A stretch of 64,000 nt of DNA, taken from Candidatus Kuenenia stuttgartensis (GTDB taxonomy: Bacteria > Gemmatimonadota > Gemmatimonadetes > Gemmatimonadales > Gemmatimonadaceae). The notes beneath the pieces are model-generated. The model did no database searches. It saw nothing but the letters and a program-made list of their open reading frames with translations, and was not told the origin of the DNA. Positions within the stretch are counted from its first letter, which is position 1. Every line of letters starts with the position of its first letter. Position numbers and translations under genes: made by a program. The stretch spans positions 1-64,000 of the forward strand of contig CALQGY020000001.1 in NCBI GenBank assembly GCA_943330235.2, in the 5' to 3' direction. Shown one piece after another: positions 10,101 through 18,503 of the stretch.

Positions 10101-13100
10101 GCTTGAACTTTGCCAGCGCCACGCGCACGAAATCATCGTCCGCCGACTGCGCGCTGGACACGACGGTCATGCGCATCGCGCGCATGCGCCGTTCATTCGG
10201 GCTGTTCAACTCTTCCAGCGGTGCGCGCCAATTCAACCGCACCTGCACCCAGCACACCGAGTCCGCCACCACCACGCCGCCCACGGTGGAGTCCACCTGC
10301 GCAAAGCACTTACCCACGCGCGTCCAGTTGCGCTTGTCACTCAGGTCTACCGCAAAGCGCCGGATCTGCTCGTTGTCGACGGCGCTGGACGGCAAATTCA
10401 GCTGGCCGTCCAGATCAATGTCTTCTTCGTCCAAGCGATTGTTGCGCGCCGAGCACACCGCGCGACTGTCGCCCAGCACCTGCACCACCGACACCGCCTG
10501 CGTACAGAGTGCGACCTTGTTGGCTGTGGTGATCTGCGGCGTGCCCTTGGTGCGATCCACCACCACGATGGTGTCGGCGACATCGCCCGCTAATCCCTTG
10601 TCGTTCTCGACCGCGTTGAAGGCGCGCGAGAAGGCATCGCGTTCCGAGTCGAAGCGGTCGTATCCCACGAGCCGTTTGCCGCGATACGTGGTATCGGTTG
10701 GCAGTCCAGCGCGCACCGGCGCGTTGACCGTCAGCGTTTCCGGCGCGAACGTGACGCTGTTTTCGCTGATCTCGCCGAAGTCCAGCACCAGCGTGGGATT
10801 GCGGCGCAGCTTCGTCGCTTCGGCCTGCACCAGCACGAAGAACTCGATGTTCTCAATGCGCGACAGGTCGGCGCCGCTGGGATTGAGTACCGTGCGCATG
10901 GAGCGCCATCGGCGGCCGGTGGGCGTGGTGCCCACCATCGAGTTGCTGCCGATCGTCCAGGCGAAGCGCCGCTGGCTGGTGCCCGGCGTGAAATCAAAAA
11001 TGCCGCCGGTGCGCAGCGGATAGAGCGTCATCCACAGCAGCTGCTCTGCGGACTGGATCCCACCACCCGTATCACGCACGGCCGGATCGATCTGATTAAT
11101 GCTGTACTGCACATAGTTGCCCGCGCCGTCCACGCCGTTGTTCTGGAAGGCCAGCGTGGACGCACGATTGAGATTGAGCGTCGGGCCCCCCACGAGCCCG
11201 GGGAGCACGCTGCCGAGCGCGGGCTTCGAGCTGTAGTACCACGAGGCCTCCGACAACGACACGCCAACACCCGCCTCGCCTTCAAACGATTCGATGTACG
11301 CCTGCCCCGCCGAATTGGGCTGCGGCTTGCTCATGGCGAATTCGCCTTGCACCGCCAGCCGCGACCGCGTGTTGCTCTGCGCGAACGGTAATTTGCGGAC
11401 GAGGCTACTCAGCGCGGTGGCATCCCACGCCATGTTGCCCGTGACGCCCGCCACCACCGAGCCATTCGGCTCGAAGCCCAACGGCGGGCGGTTGAGCCCC
11501 GAACGCTGCTGCTGCGAGATGGCGGTGAACGACAGCTGCCCGTTGTCCAGCGGGAACTGCGACGAGAACCCGAGAATGGTGATCGGTGCCGCCGCGAAGA
11601 GCGGATTCTCCTCGTAGCGCACCGTCACCTGCCGCGGCCGCGGGAACAACGTGTCGCCGCGCGTGAACGTGATGGTGCCCAGCTCGTACTCGATCTTGTA
11701 GTCCTTGTCGCGTTCCAGCACGCGCCCGTCAATGGCCACGCGCTCCGAGTTGGGGCGCAACTGCAGACTGTTCAACCGGATGCTGTACTGCGACACGCCG
11801 CCTTCCGACAGATAGCGCACCATCATGCGGTAGATCGCCTGCGGGCGCTGGGCCGAGTACAGATACTCGTTGGGGTAGCGGTAGAGCGTGTCGTTGGCCG
11901 GATTCGCCAGCGGCTGCGCCAATCCGCTGCGTGCAAACGGCTGCACCGACGGGAAGATCACGAAGTAATCGCGAATGAGCTTGTCGCGTCCGCCGCTGGC
12001 CGCCGAAAAGTTGTTGTCGTTGGGGCGTGGCCAGACGCGGTTCTCCACGTCAAACGCTGTGGGATTCGTGGCCTGCGCAAGACCGAACAGCTGGAGATAG
12101 GTCTCGCCGCGCGAGGTGTCGAACGGCTTTTCCTGATCGCCCGAAATACCGGTGACCAGCTTGAGCCCCACCGACTCACGCTGCAGGTCCTCGCCGCCCA
12201 GTCGATACACCGACTTGATCTCGCGCAGGAAATATTCGGGCAGCGATGGCTGGAGCTCGGGCTCCCACAACAGATTCGCGAACTGTGGCGCATCGGTGAA
12301 TTCCACATCGGGCGTGCCGCCGGTGCGCGGATTGCGACCGGGCACACCGTTGGTGCTCACCTCATACGCAACGGCCAGGCGCTCACTGTTGATGTTGAGC
12401 GGCCGCACCAACGCAATCCACAGCCCCGACGGATCGAGGTAGTAGTCCACGTTCTCGCGCAGCACTTCGTAGATCTGGCGCGCCGGATTGCGCGCCCCGC
12501 GCACGGAGAACTGCGGCCCGCGCGGATTCTGATTGGCCGCCCCGATCTGTTGCCGGTACACGTACAGCCGCGTAGGACGGATGGAGTCCGGCAGGGCGGC
12601 GGCCAGCTGCTGCATCTGCGAACGGTTGAGCAGATCGATATTGGGATACCCGCCCAGCCGTCGCGGATCGACGGTGAAAAAAAACCGTCGCGTTTCGATC
12701 TGGATGTCTTCGATGGGGCGATCGACTTGTTGCTGCGTGCGATCGCCGACGGTGAAGACGTTGTCCTTGGAGACGTTGCCCTTCTGCTGGGCCACGATGG
12801 ACGTGAAGCGCATGGGGCCAAGCTGGCCGCGCGCCTGAATGCCGTAATTGCCCGAGGGAATGCCCGAGGTCAGGAAGCGCGATGCGGGTGCCTGGAAGCT
12901 GACGTTGCCCACCTCCAGCCGCTGCAGGATCTCGTCGCTCTTCCCCTCGTAGTACACGGAGATGTTGTTCGACGCGTCGAACTCACGCTGGGAGTCGTAG
13001 TCCACGTTTACGTGCACGCGGTTGGCGATCACGCCGCCCGTGCGCAGGTTGAACTGGAAATCGAACGCGGGCGTGTAGGAGCCGCTGCAGTTGTTGCCGA

Positions 13101-13668
13101 GAATCGTGAGCTGGGCCGCGGTGCAGCGCTCGTTCCGCGCGCGCGACATCTTCGACTCGAGCCGCGCGTTGAGGTTGATCCCGAGGTCGGCCACGTTATT
13201 CAGGAATTCGGCCCCGGCGATCTGCGTCCGCGCGTCAGCCCCTTGCCGCAGCGCCGGCCCGGCCGGCGGCGTGACGGGGACCAGCGCGCCGGGGACCAGC
13301 GCGCCGGGGGCCGGCGCGCCCTCGGCCACCAGTCCCGTGGTCAGCCCCGCCTGCACCACCCGCGTCCACCGCGCGCGATTGAGACGCGCGCTGCGCGCCC
13401 GCGCCTCGGCCACCAACCGGTCGGCCACCCGCGCCGCGTCGGGACGGTACGGCAGTCCCGCGCGCAGCACGCCAAACCGCGGCAGCACGCGCAGCGCGAA
13501 GGTGTCCTCGGGGGCCCGCAGCCGTAGACCGGCAATGGGGAATGCGTCCGCGACCTGCGCCTGGACGGGGCGTGCGACCGCCGACAGCACAGCCACGCAG
13601 GCAAGCAGGGCGACTCGGCAGCCGAAGCGCCAGAGGGCGTGGATTCGGCCGTCGGACCGCTGGCGCAT
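7183..13668 (-). CDS. sprA: SprA-family giant outer-membrane protein
   Basis: The product is about 2161 residues and resembles SprA, which in Bacteroidetes forms the very large outer-membrane channel of the type IX secretion system. Matching stretches include FEGEAGVGVSLSEASWYYSS (the SprA 'FEGS...W' region), LELWVNDIRLSDVVDAAGF (the SprA 'ELWVNELRLSD' hallmark), and a long C-terminal half of alternating polar/hydrophobic beta-barrel strands. I prefer ATG at 13668 over the track start at 13791 because it places MRQRSDGRIHALWRFG directly before a clear signal peptide ending VARPVQAQ. A 15-bp repeat encodes GALVPGALVP near the N-terminus, and a 12-bp array covers the stop. lptF is divergent, 187 bp away. 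No other T9SS gene is in the window, so a secretion role is inferred from homology only. Confidence 0.85.
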   Translation of the reverse strand: MRQRSDGRIHALWRFGCRVALLACVAVLSAVARPVQAQVADAFPIAGLRLRAPEDTFALRVLPRFGVLRAGLPYRPDAARVADRLVAEARARSARLNRARWTRVVQAGLTTGLVAEGAPAPGALVPGALVPVTPPAGPALRQGADARTQIAGAEFLNNVADLGINLNARLESKMSRARNERCTAAQLTILGNNCSGSYTPAFDFQFNLRTGGVIANRVHVNVDYDSQREFDASNNISVYYEGKSDEILQRLEVGNVSFQAPASRFLTSGIPSGNYGIQARGQLGPMRFTSIVAQQKGNVSKDNVFTVGDRTQQQVDRPIEDIQIETRRFFFTVDPRRLGGYPNIDLLNRSQMQQLAAALPDSIRPTRLYVYRQQIGAANQNPRGPQFSVRGARNPARQIYEVLRENVDYYLDPSGLWIALVRPLNINSERLAVAYEVSTNGVPGRNPRTGGTPDVEFTDAPQFANLLWEPELQPSLPEYFLREIKSVYRLGGEDLQRESVGLKLVTGISGDQEKPFDTSRGETYLQLFGLAQATNPTAFDVENRVWPRPNDNNFSAASGGRDKLIRDYFVIFPSVQPFARSGLAQPLANPANDTLYRYPNEYLYSAQRPQAIYRMMVRYLSEGGVSQYSIRLNSLQLRPNSERVAIDGRVLERDKDYKIEYELGTITFTRGDTLFPRPRQVTVRYEENPLFAAAPITILGFSSQFPLDNGQLSFTAISQQQRSGLNRPPLGFEPNGSVVAGVTGNMAWDATALSSLVRKLPFAQSNTRSRLAVQGEFAMSKPQPNSAGQAYIESFEGEAGVGVSLSEASWYYSSKPALGSVLPGLVGGPTLNLNRASTLAFQNNGVDGAGNYVQYSINQIDPAVRDTGGGIQSAEQLLWMTLYPLRTGGIFDFTPGTSQRRFAWTIGSNSMVGTTPTGRRWRSMRTVLNPSGADLSRIENIEFFVLVQAEATKLRRNPTLVLDFGEISENSVTFAPETLTVNAPVRAGLPTDTTYRGKRLVGYDRFDSERDAFSRAFNAVENDKGLAGDVADTIVVVDRTKGTPQITTANKVALCTQAVSVVQVLGDSRAVCSARNNRLDEEDIDLDGQLNLPSSAVDNEQIRRFAVDLSDKRNWTRVGKCFAQVDSTVGGVVVADSVCWVQVRLNWRAPLEELNSPNERRMRAMRMTVVSSAQSADDDFVRVALAKFKLVGAPWLKRADRPISGAAGDSAALAGGYVIASVVGTLDSSSVLPYSPPPGVVQAPENRLSGYENTRVQINERALRLQAGVAGQQFRTFDRAEAFFRFPEGTKSFMGYRTLRVWMRGRGNGWGPSGELNGYIKVGRDENNFYMYRTPVNSGPAQSAWDPEVRVDLTRFQILRAQLENNFLKGSTDSLACKGTDLELIKRSGLPRGVTVRRYAVCQDGYIVYSADPSVTPPNLAGVQELSVGLVRVDSVPRGGSGILANDTLELWVNDIRLSDVVDAAGFAGELGLSMNAGDLADFRVNVSRRDPNFRQLGEDPSFLTTSGVSLGTTLHLERMLPARLGLVMPFNIDYAGSGVQPLFINKSDVRASGIDGLRNPSDSRVNYSVALRRATPLTAGWYAPVLNGLSMSGAWSKGATQSAFQEGSTANYVMGATLDISDDRRENKLPRVVNAMFGMLPRFLRETEMIRNVRGQSYRWAPTQFRLTSSLARNTNSTTSFTKAASAESDTGQVITGLTHAWVNAARLEFRPTTSLSASMDARQVLDLRNYQGVAMTADSTDRRQAAAAERLRLLGASVGLEQDRNLTSGVLFQPNVSLWLQPRLDFRSTFRLSKDPNARALLREGDTTGAFRLPKRLGAAQSFTAGTQLQLGRLLMARTSDKSFLHRLGKMFAPADITWQRDLTSNYDNTVFAPGSGYQLGLGGVESFRGLPGGTLASTAGRVQNFSTIGALNLPLSLNLQSRFERGTTETWTRRALDGFQALITSERRTYPDISVRWSWRPARFTKIISMVSLNGRYVVNEQETQIPNESGGLADRSSTTARSRPISGSITWKFLGNLTTNGSLDRTHREDARPGSLTTGDTRRVSFDLSRNIKLPKKWNTRTGQMRTQLSYQSEESVASVGGASELPLAGSAFSSSVLTNNGRQAFNLNANTDVSELLTFSMTGSHIITFDRNYNRRMSNTVISVILQMRFFAGELR
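13276..13320. repeat. Three 15-bp tandem repeats inside the sprA 5' region
   Basis: Three units of GGGGACCAGCGCGCC (the third is GGGGGCCGGCGCGCC). They encode the in-frame repeat GALVP on the minus strand, shortly after the signal peptide. Confidence 0.85.
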
Positions 13669-13855
13669 CGGACGGCGCACCGAACTCCGGTCGTGGGGTA
13701 CGAGCGGCGCACGCTGGTGCGCCACGGGATTCATGGACACGGGACCCAGACGGCGCGCCTCGCGGATGCCTACTTCCGCCCGATCACGCACGATTCATGA
13801 CCCCAACTGCACCCGCACCCTTGATAATGCAGGTAGTGATCACGGAATTTACGTC
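13669..13855. promoter_or_regulatory. Divergent intergenic region between sprA and lptF
   Basis: These 187 bp separate the chosen sprA start from the lptF GTG start. They must hold the promoters for both the giant barrel gene and the lipid-transport operon. The part next to lptF is AT-richer (TTGATAATGCAGGTAGTGAT), but I cannot assign -35/-10 boxes with confidence. Confidence 0.4.
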
Positions 13856-15601
13856 GTGAAGCTTGTCACCCGCTACGTCGTGCGCGAGCACGTCGGCCCT
13901 CTGCTGTTCGCGCTCAGCGCGTTGACGTCCCTGCTCATGTTGCAGTACGTCGCGCGCCAGCTGGCCAATCTGGCCGGCAAAGGGCTGCCGTGGAGCGCCA
14001 TCGCCAAATTTTTCGTCCTCTCGTTGCCGTTCACCATCGCCATGACGTTTCCCATGGCGGTGCTGGTGGCCACGCTTTTTGCGTTCGGGCGCATGGCGGC
14101 CGAAAACGAGATTACGGCCTTCAAAGCGAGTGGGGTCCGGGTCCGCGATCTCATGGCGCCCGTCTTGGTCTGCGCCTTCCTGCTGTCGCTGGGGATGGTG
14201 GCGTTCAACGACCAGGTGCTGCCGCGCGCCAACCATCAGCTGCGCATCCTCCAGCAGGACATCGCACGCACCAAGCCCACCCTGGCGCTGCGGGACCAAT
14301 CGCTCAACGCGATCACCGACCAGTTCTACATGCGGGTGGCGCGCAGCAACGCCGAAACCAACCAGATGTGGGACGTGGTCATTTACGACCTGTCCAAGGG
14401 CCCCGAGCGGAAAACCGTCTATGCCGACAGTGGCCTGTTCCTGCTGGCCCCCAACGGGAAGGACCTGCAGCTGCAGCTGTATACCGGCTACTCGCAGGAG
14501 TTCGTGAAGGGCGATCCGCGCCGGTTTCAGCGCACGTTCTTCCGCGAACAAACCGTGCAGGTACGCGGCATTACGCAGGGCTTTGAGGCCTCGCGGTCGG
14601 ACACCTACAAGGGCGACCGCGAGATGTCGATCTGCGAGATGCAACGCAAGTACGCGGTGTCGGCGGTAGAGTTCGCGCGCATCCGGCAGGAGTACATCCT
14701 GTACGCCAGCAAGCTCGTCGCACCGGGCACCAAAGCCATTCGCGTCCCGCGCGGCCGCCCCATGCAGGACGCGCTCGCGCAGTTCTACTGCGTCACCGTG
14801 CCGTCGCTCTGGACCGTGAAGACCGCGCGCGCCGCCGACGTGCAGCCGCCCGTCCCGCCCACCAAGGAACGACGTCCCCTCCAGCAACCAGTGCTGGAGC
14901 AGCCGCCGGTCAAGGCGCCGGTCCAGCCGCCGGTCCAGCCGCCGGTTCAGCCGACGCCGCAGCCGACCGTGACACCGACCGTCGTTCCGCAGCCGGCGGT
15001 ACCCGCGCCGCAACCGCCCGCCGACTCCGTGCGCGTCGTCAATGACTCGGGACGCGTCGTGGCGGATTCGACAGCCGCCGCCGTCGTCACGCCACCGGTC
15101 ACGCCCACCATCTCGGCCAGCGTGGACACCATGGAGATGTTCCGCGGCTCGATGCTCGCCGCACAGACCCAACTCGCCGACGCCCGCGAGTCGCTGGATA
15201 GCCTGTCCGTGGAAATCCAGAAGAAGTTCGCCCTCTCGTTCGCCTGTCTGGTCTTCGTGCTCTTCGGCCCCCCCATCGCGTTGCGCTTCCCGCGCGGCGG
15301 CGTGGGTGTCACCATCGGCGTCAGCATTGTCGTCTTCGGCCTGTATTACATCTGCCTCATGGGCGGCGAAGCGCTGGCCGACAAAGGCAAGCTCCCCGCT
15401 ATCGTGGCCATGTGGATCGCCAACGTGATTTTTGCCCTTGTCGGCATCCTGCTCGCGTGGCGGATCGAATCCACCACGGACGGATCGCGAGGTGGCGGGC
15501 TGCGTGAACGGTGGCAGGATCGTCAGGTGCGTCGTCAGCTGGCGCGCGAGCGGAAGGCGCGCCATGCCGCCGATCAGGGCCCCGCGTCGGTGTCCCCATG
15601 A
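13856..15601 (+). CDS. lptF: LptF/LptG-family lipopolysaccharide export permease with proline-rich insert
   Basis: The track ORF begins far upstream at TTG 13091 inside the antisense sprA region. The family N-terminus is KLVTRYVVREHVGPLLFAL, so the start is GTG 13856, giving 581 residues. Three N-terminal membrane helices (about 12-115, including TFPMAVLVATLFAFGRMAAENEITAFKASG, a YjgP/YjgQ hallmark) precede a periplasmic beta-jellyroll and three C-terminal helices (about 460-555). Family members run about 350-400 residues. The excess is a Pro/Gln/Val-rich segment (about 325-410) built on a 12-bp DNA repeat. The protein would pair with LptG and the LptB ATPase to extract LPS from the inner membrane. 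Its stop overlaps the lptG start. Confidence 0.92.
   Translation: MKLVTRYVVREHVGPLLFALSALTSLLMLQYVARQLANLAGKGLPWSAIAKFFVLSLPFTIAMTFPMAVLVATLFAFGRMAAENEITAFKASGVRVRDLMAPVLVCAFLLSLGMVAFNDQVLPRANHQLRILQQDIARTKPTLALRDQSLNAITDQFYMRVARSNAETNQMWDVVIYDLSKGPERKTVYADSGLFLLAPNGKDLQLQLYTGYSQEFVKGDPRRFQRTFFREQTVQVRGITQGFEASRSDTYKGDREMSICEMQRKYAVSAVEFARIRQEYILYASKLVAPGTKAIRVPRGRPMQDALAQFYCVTVPSLWTVKTARAADVQPPVPPTKERRPLQQPVLEQPPVKAPVQPPVQPPVQPTPQPTVTPTVVPQPAVPAPQPPADSVRVVNDSGRVVADSTAAAVVTPPVTPTISASVDTMEMFRGSMLAAQTQLADARESLDSLSVEIQKKFALSFACLVFVLFGPPIALRFPRGGVGVTIGVSIVVFGLYYICLMGGEALADKGKLPAIVAMWIANVIFALVGILLAWRIESTTDGSRGGGLRERWQDRQVRRQLARERKARHAADQGPASVSP
14900..14983 (+). repeat. Seven 12-bp repeats encoding a QPPV-type array in LptF
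   Basis: Consecutive 12-bp units such as CAGCCGCCGGTC encode QPPV, KAPV, QPPV, QPPV, QPTP, QPTV and TPTV in frame. They build the proline-rich insert of the periplasmic part of LptF. Confidence 0.9.
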
Positions 15602-16701
15602 GCCTCCCCGTCACGGGACGTCGGCGGCTCACCTCGGCGCTGGACCGCTATGTCGCGGCGGAATTCGCGCGCATCTTCTTCGTGACCATCGCCGGGTTTC
15701 CGGTGCTGGTGTTTGTCATCGATCTGGTAGACAATCTCCGCAAGTACACCGAACGAAAGCTCGCGGTGAAAGCGGTGCTGCTCAGCTACTGGTACTGGAT
15801 CCCGGACACGCTCTTCATGGTGCTGCCGGCGGCCGTGCTCTTCGCGACGGTCTTCTCCATCGGCACCTTCACGCGCTATTCCGAGATCACCGCCGCGAAG
15901 GCGTCGGGGATGAGCTTCTATCGGTTCGTCGCGCCCATCTTCCTGATGGCGACCTTTGCCACCGGTCTGGGGCTGCTCTTCAGCGAACTGGCCCCGCCGG
16001 CCAACAGCCAGCGATTGAAGTTGCTGGCGGGCAAGAGCGAGTTCCGCGAAACCGTGCGCTACAACTTCGCCTTCGCCAACGACCTCGGGCGCGTCTATCG
16101 CATCTACGCGCTGGACACCCAGAAGCAGCGGATCGACAAGGTGGAGATCGAGGAGCGCGGCTCGGCCAAACGGCCTGGGCTGCTCATTGCGGCCGACACG
16201 GGATTCTGGAAGCGCGGTCGCGGCTGGATGCTGCAGAAGGGCCAGCTGCACGTCCTGCCCAACCAATCCATCGACTTGGCCTTCGGTTTCGACTCCATCC
16301 TCGACCGTCGTCTCAAGGAGACGCCAGACGAGCTCCGCACCACGGAGCGCGAACCCAGCGAAATGACCTTCGCCGAGCTGACGCGGTTCATCCGAGCGCT
16401 GGAGCGCTCGGGGGCCGACGTGAACCTGCTCAAGGTCGAGCGGATGCTGAAGATTGCCATCCCTGTCACCTGCATCGTCATCGCCCTTTTCGGCGCGCCG
16501 CTGGCCACCAGTTCCCAACGAGGCGGGGCCGCCTTCGGTGTGGCCATCAGCTTGGCCACTACGGTATTGTTCCTCGTGCTTATTCAACTCACCAAAGCCA
16601 TCGGCGGCAAAGGGCTCATGGAGCCTGAACTCGCGGCCTGGATGCCCAACATGCTGGTTGGGCTCATTGCCGTGGTGCTGCTCTTTCGCGTCCGGACGTG
16701 A
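15598..16701 (+). CDS. lptG: LptF/LptG-family lipopolysaccharide export permease (second subunit)
   Basis: Starting at ATG 15598, which overlaps the lptF stop (ATGA), the protein is 367 residues, the normal size for LptG. The track start at 15511 is inside lptF. It has the family plan: N-terminal helices with DRYVAAEFARIFFVTIAGF, the YSEITAAKASGMSFYRF segment between helices 2 and 3, a periplasmic domain (about 130-260), then three C-terminal helices beginning KIAIPVTCIVIALFGAPLA. It should form the heterodimeric LPS permease with the upstream protein. The assignment of F versus G is by order and length, not by a diagnostic motif. The GTGA overlap with mlaE shows tight coupling. Confidence 0.92.
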   Translation: MSLPVTGRRRLTSALDRYVAAEFARIFFVTIAGFPVLVFVIDLVDNLRKYTERKLAVKAVLLSYWYWIPDTLFMVLPAAVLFATVFSIGTFTRYSEITAAKASGMSFYRFVAPIFLMATFATGLGLLFSELAPPANSQRLKLLAGKSEFRETVRYNFAFANDLGRVYRIYALDTQKQRIDKVEIEERGSAKRPGLLIAADTGFWKRGRGWMLQKGQLHVLPNQSIDLAFGFDSILDRRLKETPDELRTTEREPSEMTFAELTRFIRALERSGADVNLLKVERMLKIAIPVTCIVIALFGAPLATSSQRGGAAFGVAISLATTVLFLVLIQLTKAIGGKGLMEPELAAWMPNMLVGLIAVVLLFRVRT

Positions 16702-17492
16702 CGCCGGTTCGCGTTGTGCACCGCACCATGCAGGCGCGCACCAGCGCGCTGTTGAGCGCCATGGGGCGCCGCGCGTATTTCGCGCGTGATATTGCCCGTG
16801 GGCTCCGCGAGCCGAGCACGTGGATTCCAGAGACCATCCGGCAGATGCGCACCATCGGTGTCGAGTCGGTGCCACTGGCGGTGATCGTTGCCGCGTTTCT
16901 GGGTGGTGTGACGGCATTTCAGACCCGCTATCAGCTCTTCCCCGGCGTGCAGCTCTCGGTCGTCGGGCTCATTGCACGCCAGAGCATCGTGCTCGAACTC
17001 GGCCCGCTGCTCACGGCGCTTGTACTGACGGGGCGCGTGGGCGCCCGCATGACGGCAGAAATCGGCACCATGCGCGTCACCGAGCAGATCGACGCCTTGG
17101 AGACGCTGTCGTTCGATCCCGTGGCCTATCTCGCGCTCCCGCGCGTCCTCGCGGGCATCGTAATGATCCCGGCGCTGGTCGTCGTCGCCAACGCGGCGGC
17201 CATCGTTAGCGCGTGGCTGACGCTCATTCTGGCCACTGATGTGCGCACGTCGGATTTCCTTGACGGCCTGCGCCTCGCCTTCACGGCGTTTCAAGTGGTG
17301 TACTCGCTCATCAAGGCCGTCTGCTTCGGCGCGGCCATTTCGTTTGTGTGCTCGTACGAGGGCTATGTCACCGAAGCCGGCGCCGAAGGCGTCGGACGCT
17401 CCACCGCCCTCGCCGTCGTCATCGCCTCGGTGTCCATTCTCGTGCTCGACGCCATCGTCGCTGCCGTGCTCGCTCCTTTCATTCAGGCCTGA
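16698..17492 (+). CDS. mlaE: MlaE-family phospholipid ABC permease
   Basis: The 264-residue product has the MlaE/YrbE fold: an N-terminal amphipathic stretch, then five hydrophobic segments with the family motifs LGPLLTALVLTGRVGARMTAEIGTM (the coupling-helix region) and TEQIDALE. MlaE permeases act with an MlaF ATPase and MlaD to move phospholipids between the inner membrane and the periplasm and so maintain outer-membrane asymmetry. The GTG start overlaps the lptG stop. mlaD follows after 48 bp. The ATPase gene normally next to mlaE is absent, so it must be encoded elsewhere or replaced. Confidence 0.93.
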   Translation: MTPVRVVHRTMQARTSALLSAMGRRAYFARDIARGLREPSTWIPETIRQMRTIGVESVPLAVIVAAFLGGVTAFQTRYQLFPGVQLSVVGLIARQSIVLELGPLLTALVLTGRVGARMTAEIGTMRVTEQIDALETLSFDPVAYLALPRVLAGIVMIPALVVVANAAAIVSAWLTLILATDVRTSDFLDGLRLAFTAFQVVYSLIKAVCFGAAISFVCSYEGYVTEAGAEGVGRSTALAVVIASVSILVLDAIVAAVLAPFIQA

Positions 17493-17540
17493 CGGCGCGG
17501 ACCGATCCGCCGCCGCTCCGCCCTGCACTCCCGCACACCT

Positions 17541-18425
17541 ATGAAACGTCGCCGCGACGAAGTCCTGGTTGGACTGCTCCTGCTCTTTGCCACCGTCACC
17601 GCCCTTGGCGGCACGATCTGGATCGCGCGCGGTGGCCTGACGCGCAATTACTCCATGTACGCGCGCTTCCCGTGGGGGGCCGGCCTGAAGAAGGGTCAGG
17701 CCGTACTCCTGGCCGGCGTGCAGATCGGCTTCGTGGACAATGTGTCGCTCGACCCGAACGGCACCATTCTCGTCTCCCTCAAGGTGCAGCAGGAGTACCG
17801 CGTACCCAAGGGATCCACGGCCACCGTCGAACCCAACGGCATCTTCGGCGATCAGCTTATCGCGTTGCACCCGATCATCGGATCGAAAGAGTACCTGCCG
17901 CAGGGCGATTCCATCCCGGTGGGCAAGAGCTCGCCCGGCACCGGCGAATTGCTCACTAAGGGTGACTCCATCGCCACCGATGTGCGGGCCATCACGAGCA
18001 AGGCGCGCAGCGAGTTCGTCGAAGGCGGCGGCATGCAGGACGTGCACAAGACCATCAACGACCTCACCAAGCTCGTCGCGCAACTCGGCACCATTGCCGC
18101 CGAACAGTCCAAGCAGCTCACCAAGACGCAGGAAACGTTGCGTCGCACCATCGCGTCCATCGATTCGGTGAAGGTCGATTCCACCATCGCGAACGTGCGC
18201 GCCACATCGGCCAGTCTGGAGCAGCTCTCGCGCGAACTGAAAGAGACGAACAAGCAGGTGCAGGGGCTGCTCACCAAGGTCAATTCTGGCCCCGGCACGG
18301 TGGGCAAGTTCATGAACGATCCGGCGGTCTACAACCGTCTCGATGCGCTGCTGCTGCGGGTGGATTCATTGACGGCGGAGTTCAAGTCCAACCCGCGCAA
18401 GTTTATCAATCTGAAGATTTTCTAG
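17541..18425 (+). CDS. mlaD: MlaD/MCE-domain lipid-transport substrate-binding protein
   Basis: The 294-residue product has one N-terminal membrane anchor (about 8-30, VLVGLLLLFATVTALGGTIW) and a single MCE domain (about 38-115) with the typical GLKKGQAVLLAGVQIGFVDNV and PNGIFGDQLIALHP. A long helical tail (about 150-270) has the alternation expected of a coiled coil, as in periplasm-spanning MCE proteins. It ends RLDALLLRVDSLTAEFKSNPRKFINLKIF, a common finish of single-MCE proteins. It is the last gene of the lptF-lptG-mlaE-mlaD operon and is followed by a strong hairpin. Confidence 0.93.
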   Translation: MKRRRDEVLVGLLLLFATVTALGGTIWIARGGLTRNYSMYARFPWGAGLKKGQAVLLAGVQIGFVDNVSLDPNGTILVSLKVQQEYRVPKGSTATVEPNGIFGDQLIALHPIIGSKEYLPQGDSIPVGKSSPGTGELLTKGDSIATDVRAITSKARSEFVEGGGMQDVHKTINDLTKLVAQLGTIAAEQSKQLTKTQETLRRTIASIDSVKVDSTIANVRATSASLEQLSRELKETNKQVQGLLTKVNSGPGTVGKFMNDPAVYNRLDALLLRVDSLTAEFKSNPRKFINLKIF

Positions 18426-18444
18426 ACAGTCGTACCAAACGACG

Positions 18445-18482
18445 AACGGCGCACGGCAGAAGAGTCTCTGCCGTGCGCCGTT
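18445..18482. terminator. Bidirectional terminator between mlaD and a TonB receptor gene
   Basis: A perfect 16-bp inverted repeat, AACGGCGCACGGCAGA with its complement, has a 6-nt loop and is followed by TTTTCG on the plus strand. It lies between two convergent genes. Confidence 0.85.
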
Positions 18483-18503
18483 TTCGTTATGCGGACCGTT
18501 CGA

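Noticed and set aside
13784-15565. 593-residue minus-strand ORF opposite lptF
   Set aside because: His/Asp/Arg-rich shadow frame; lptF on the plus strand has family motifs and membrane helices.
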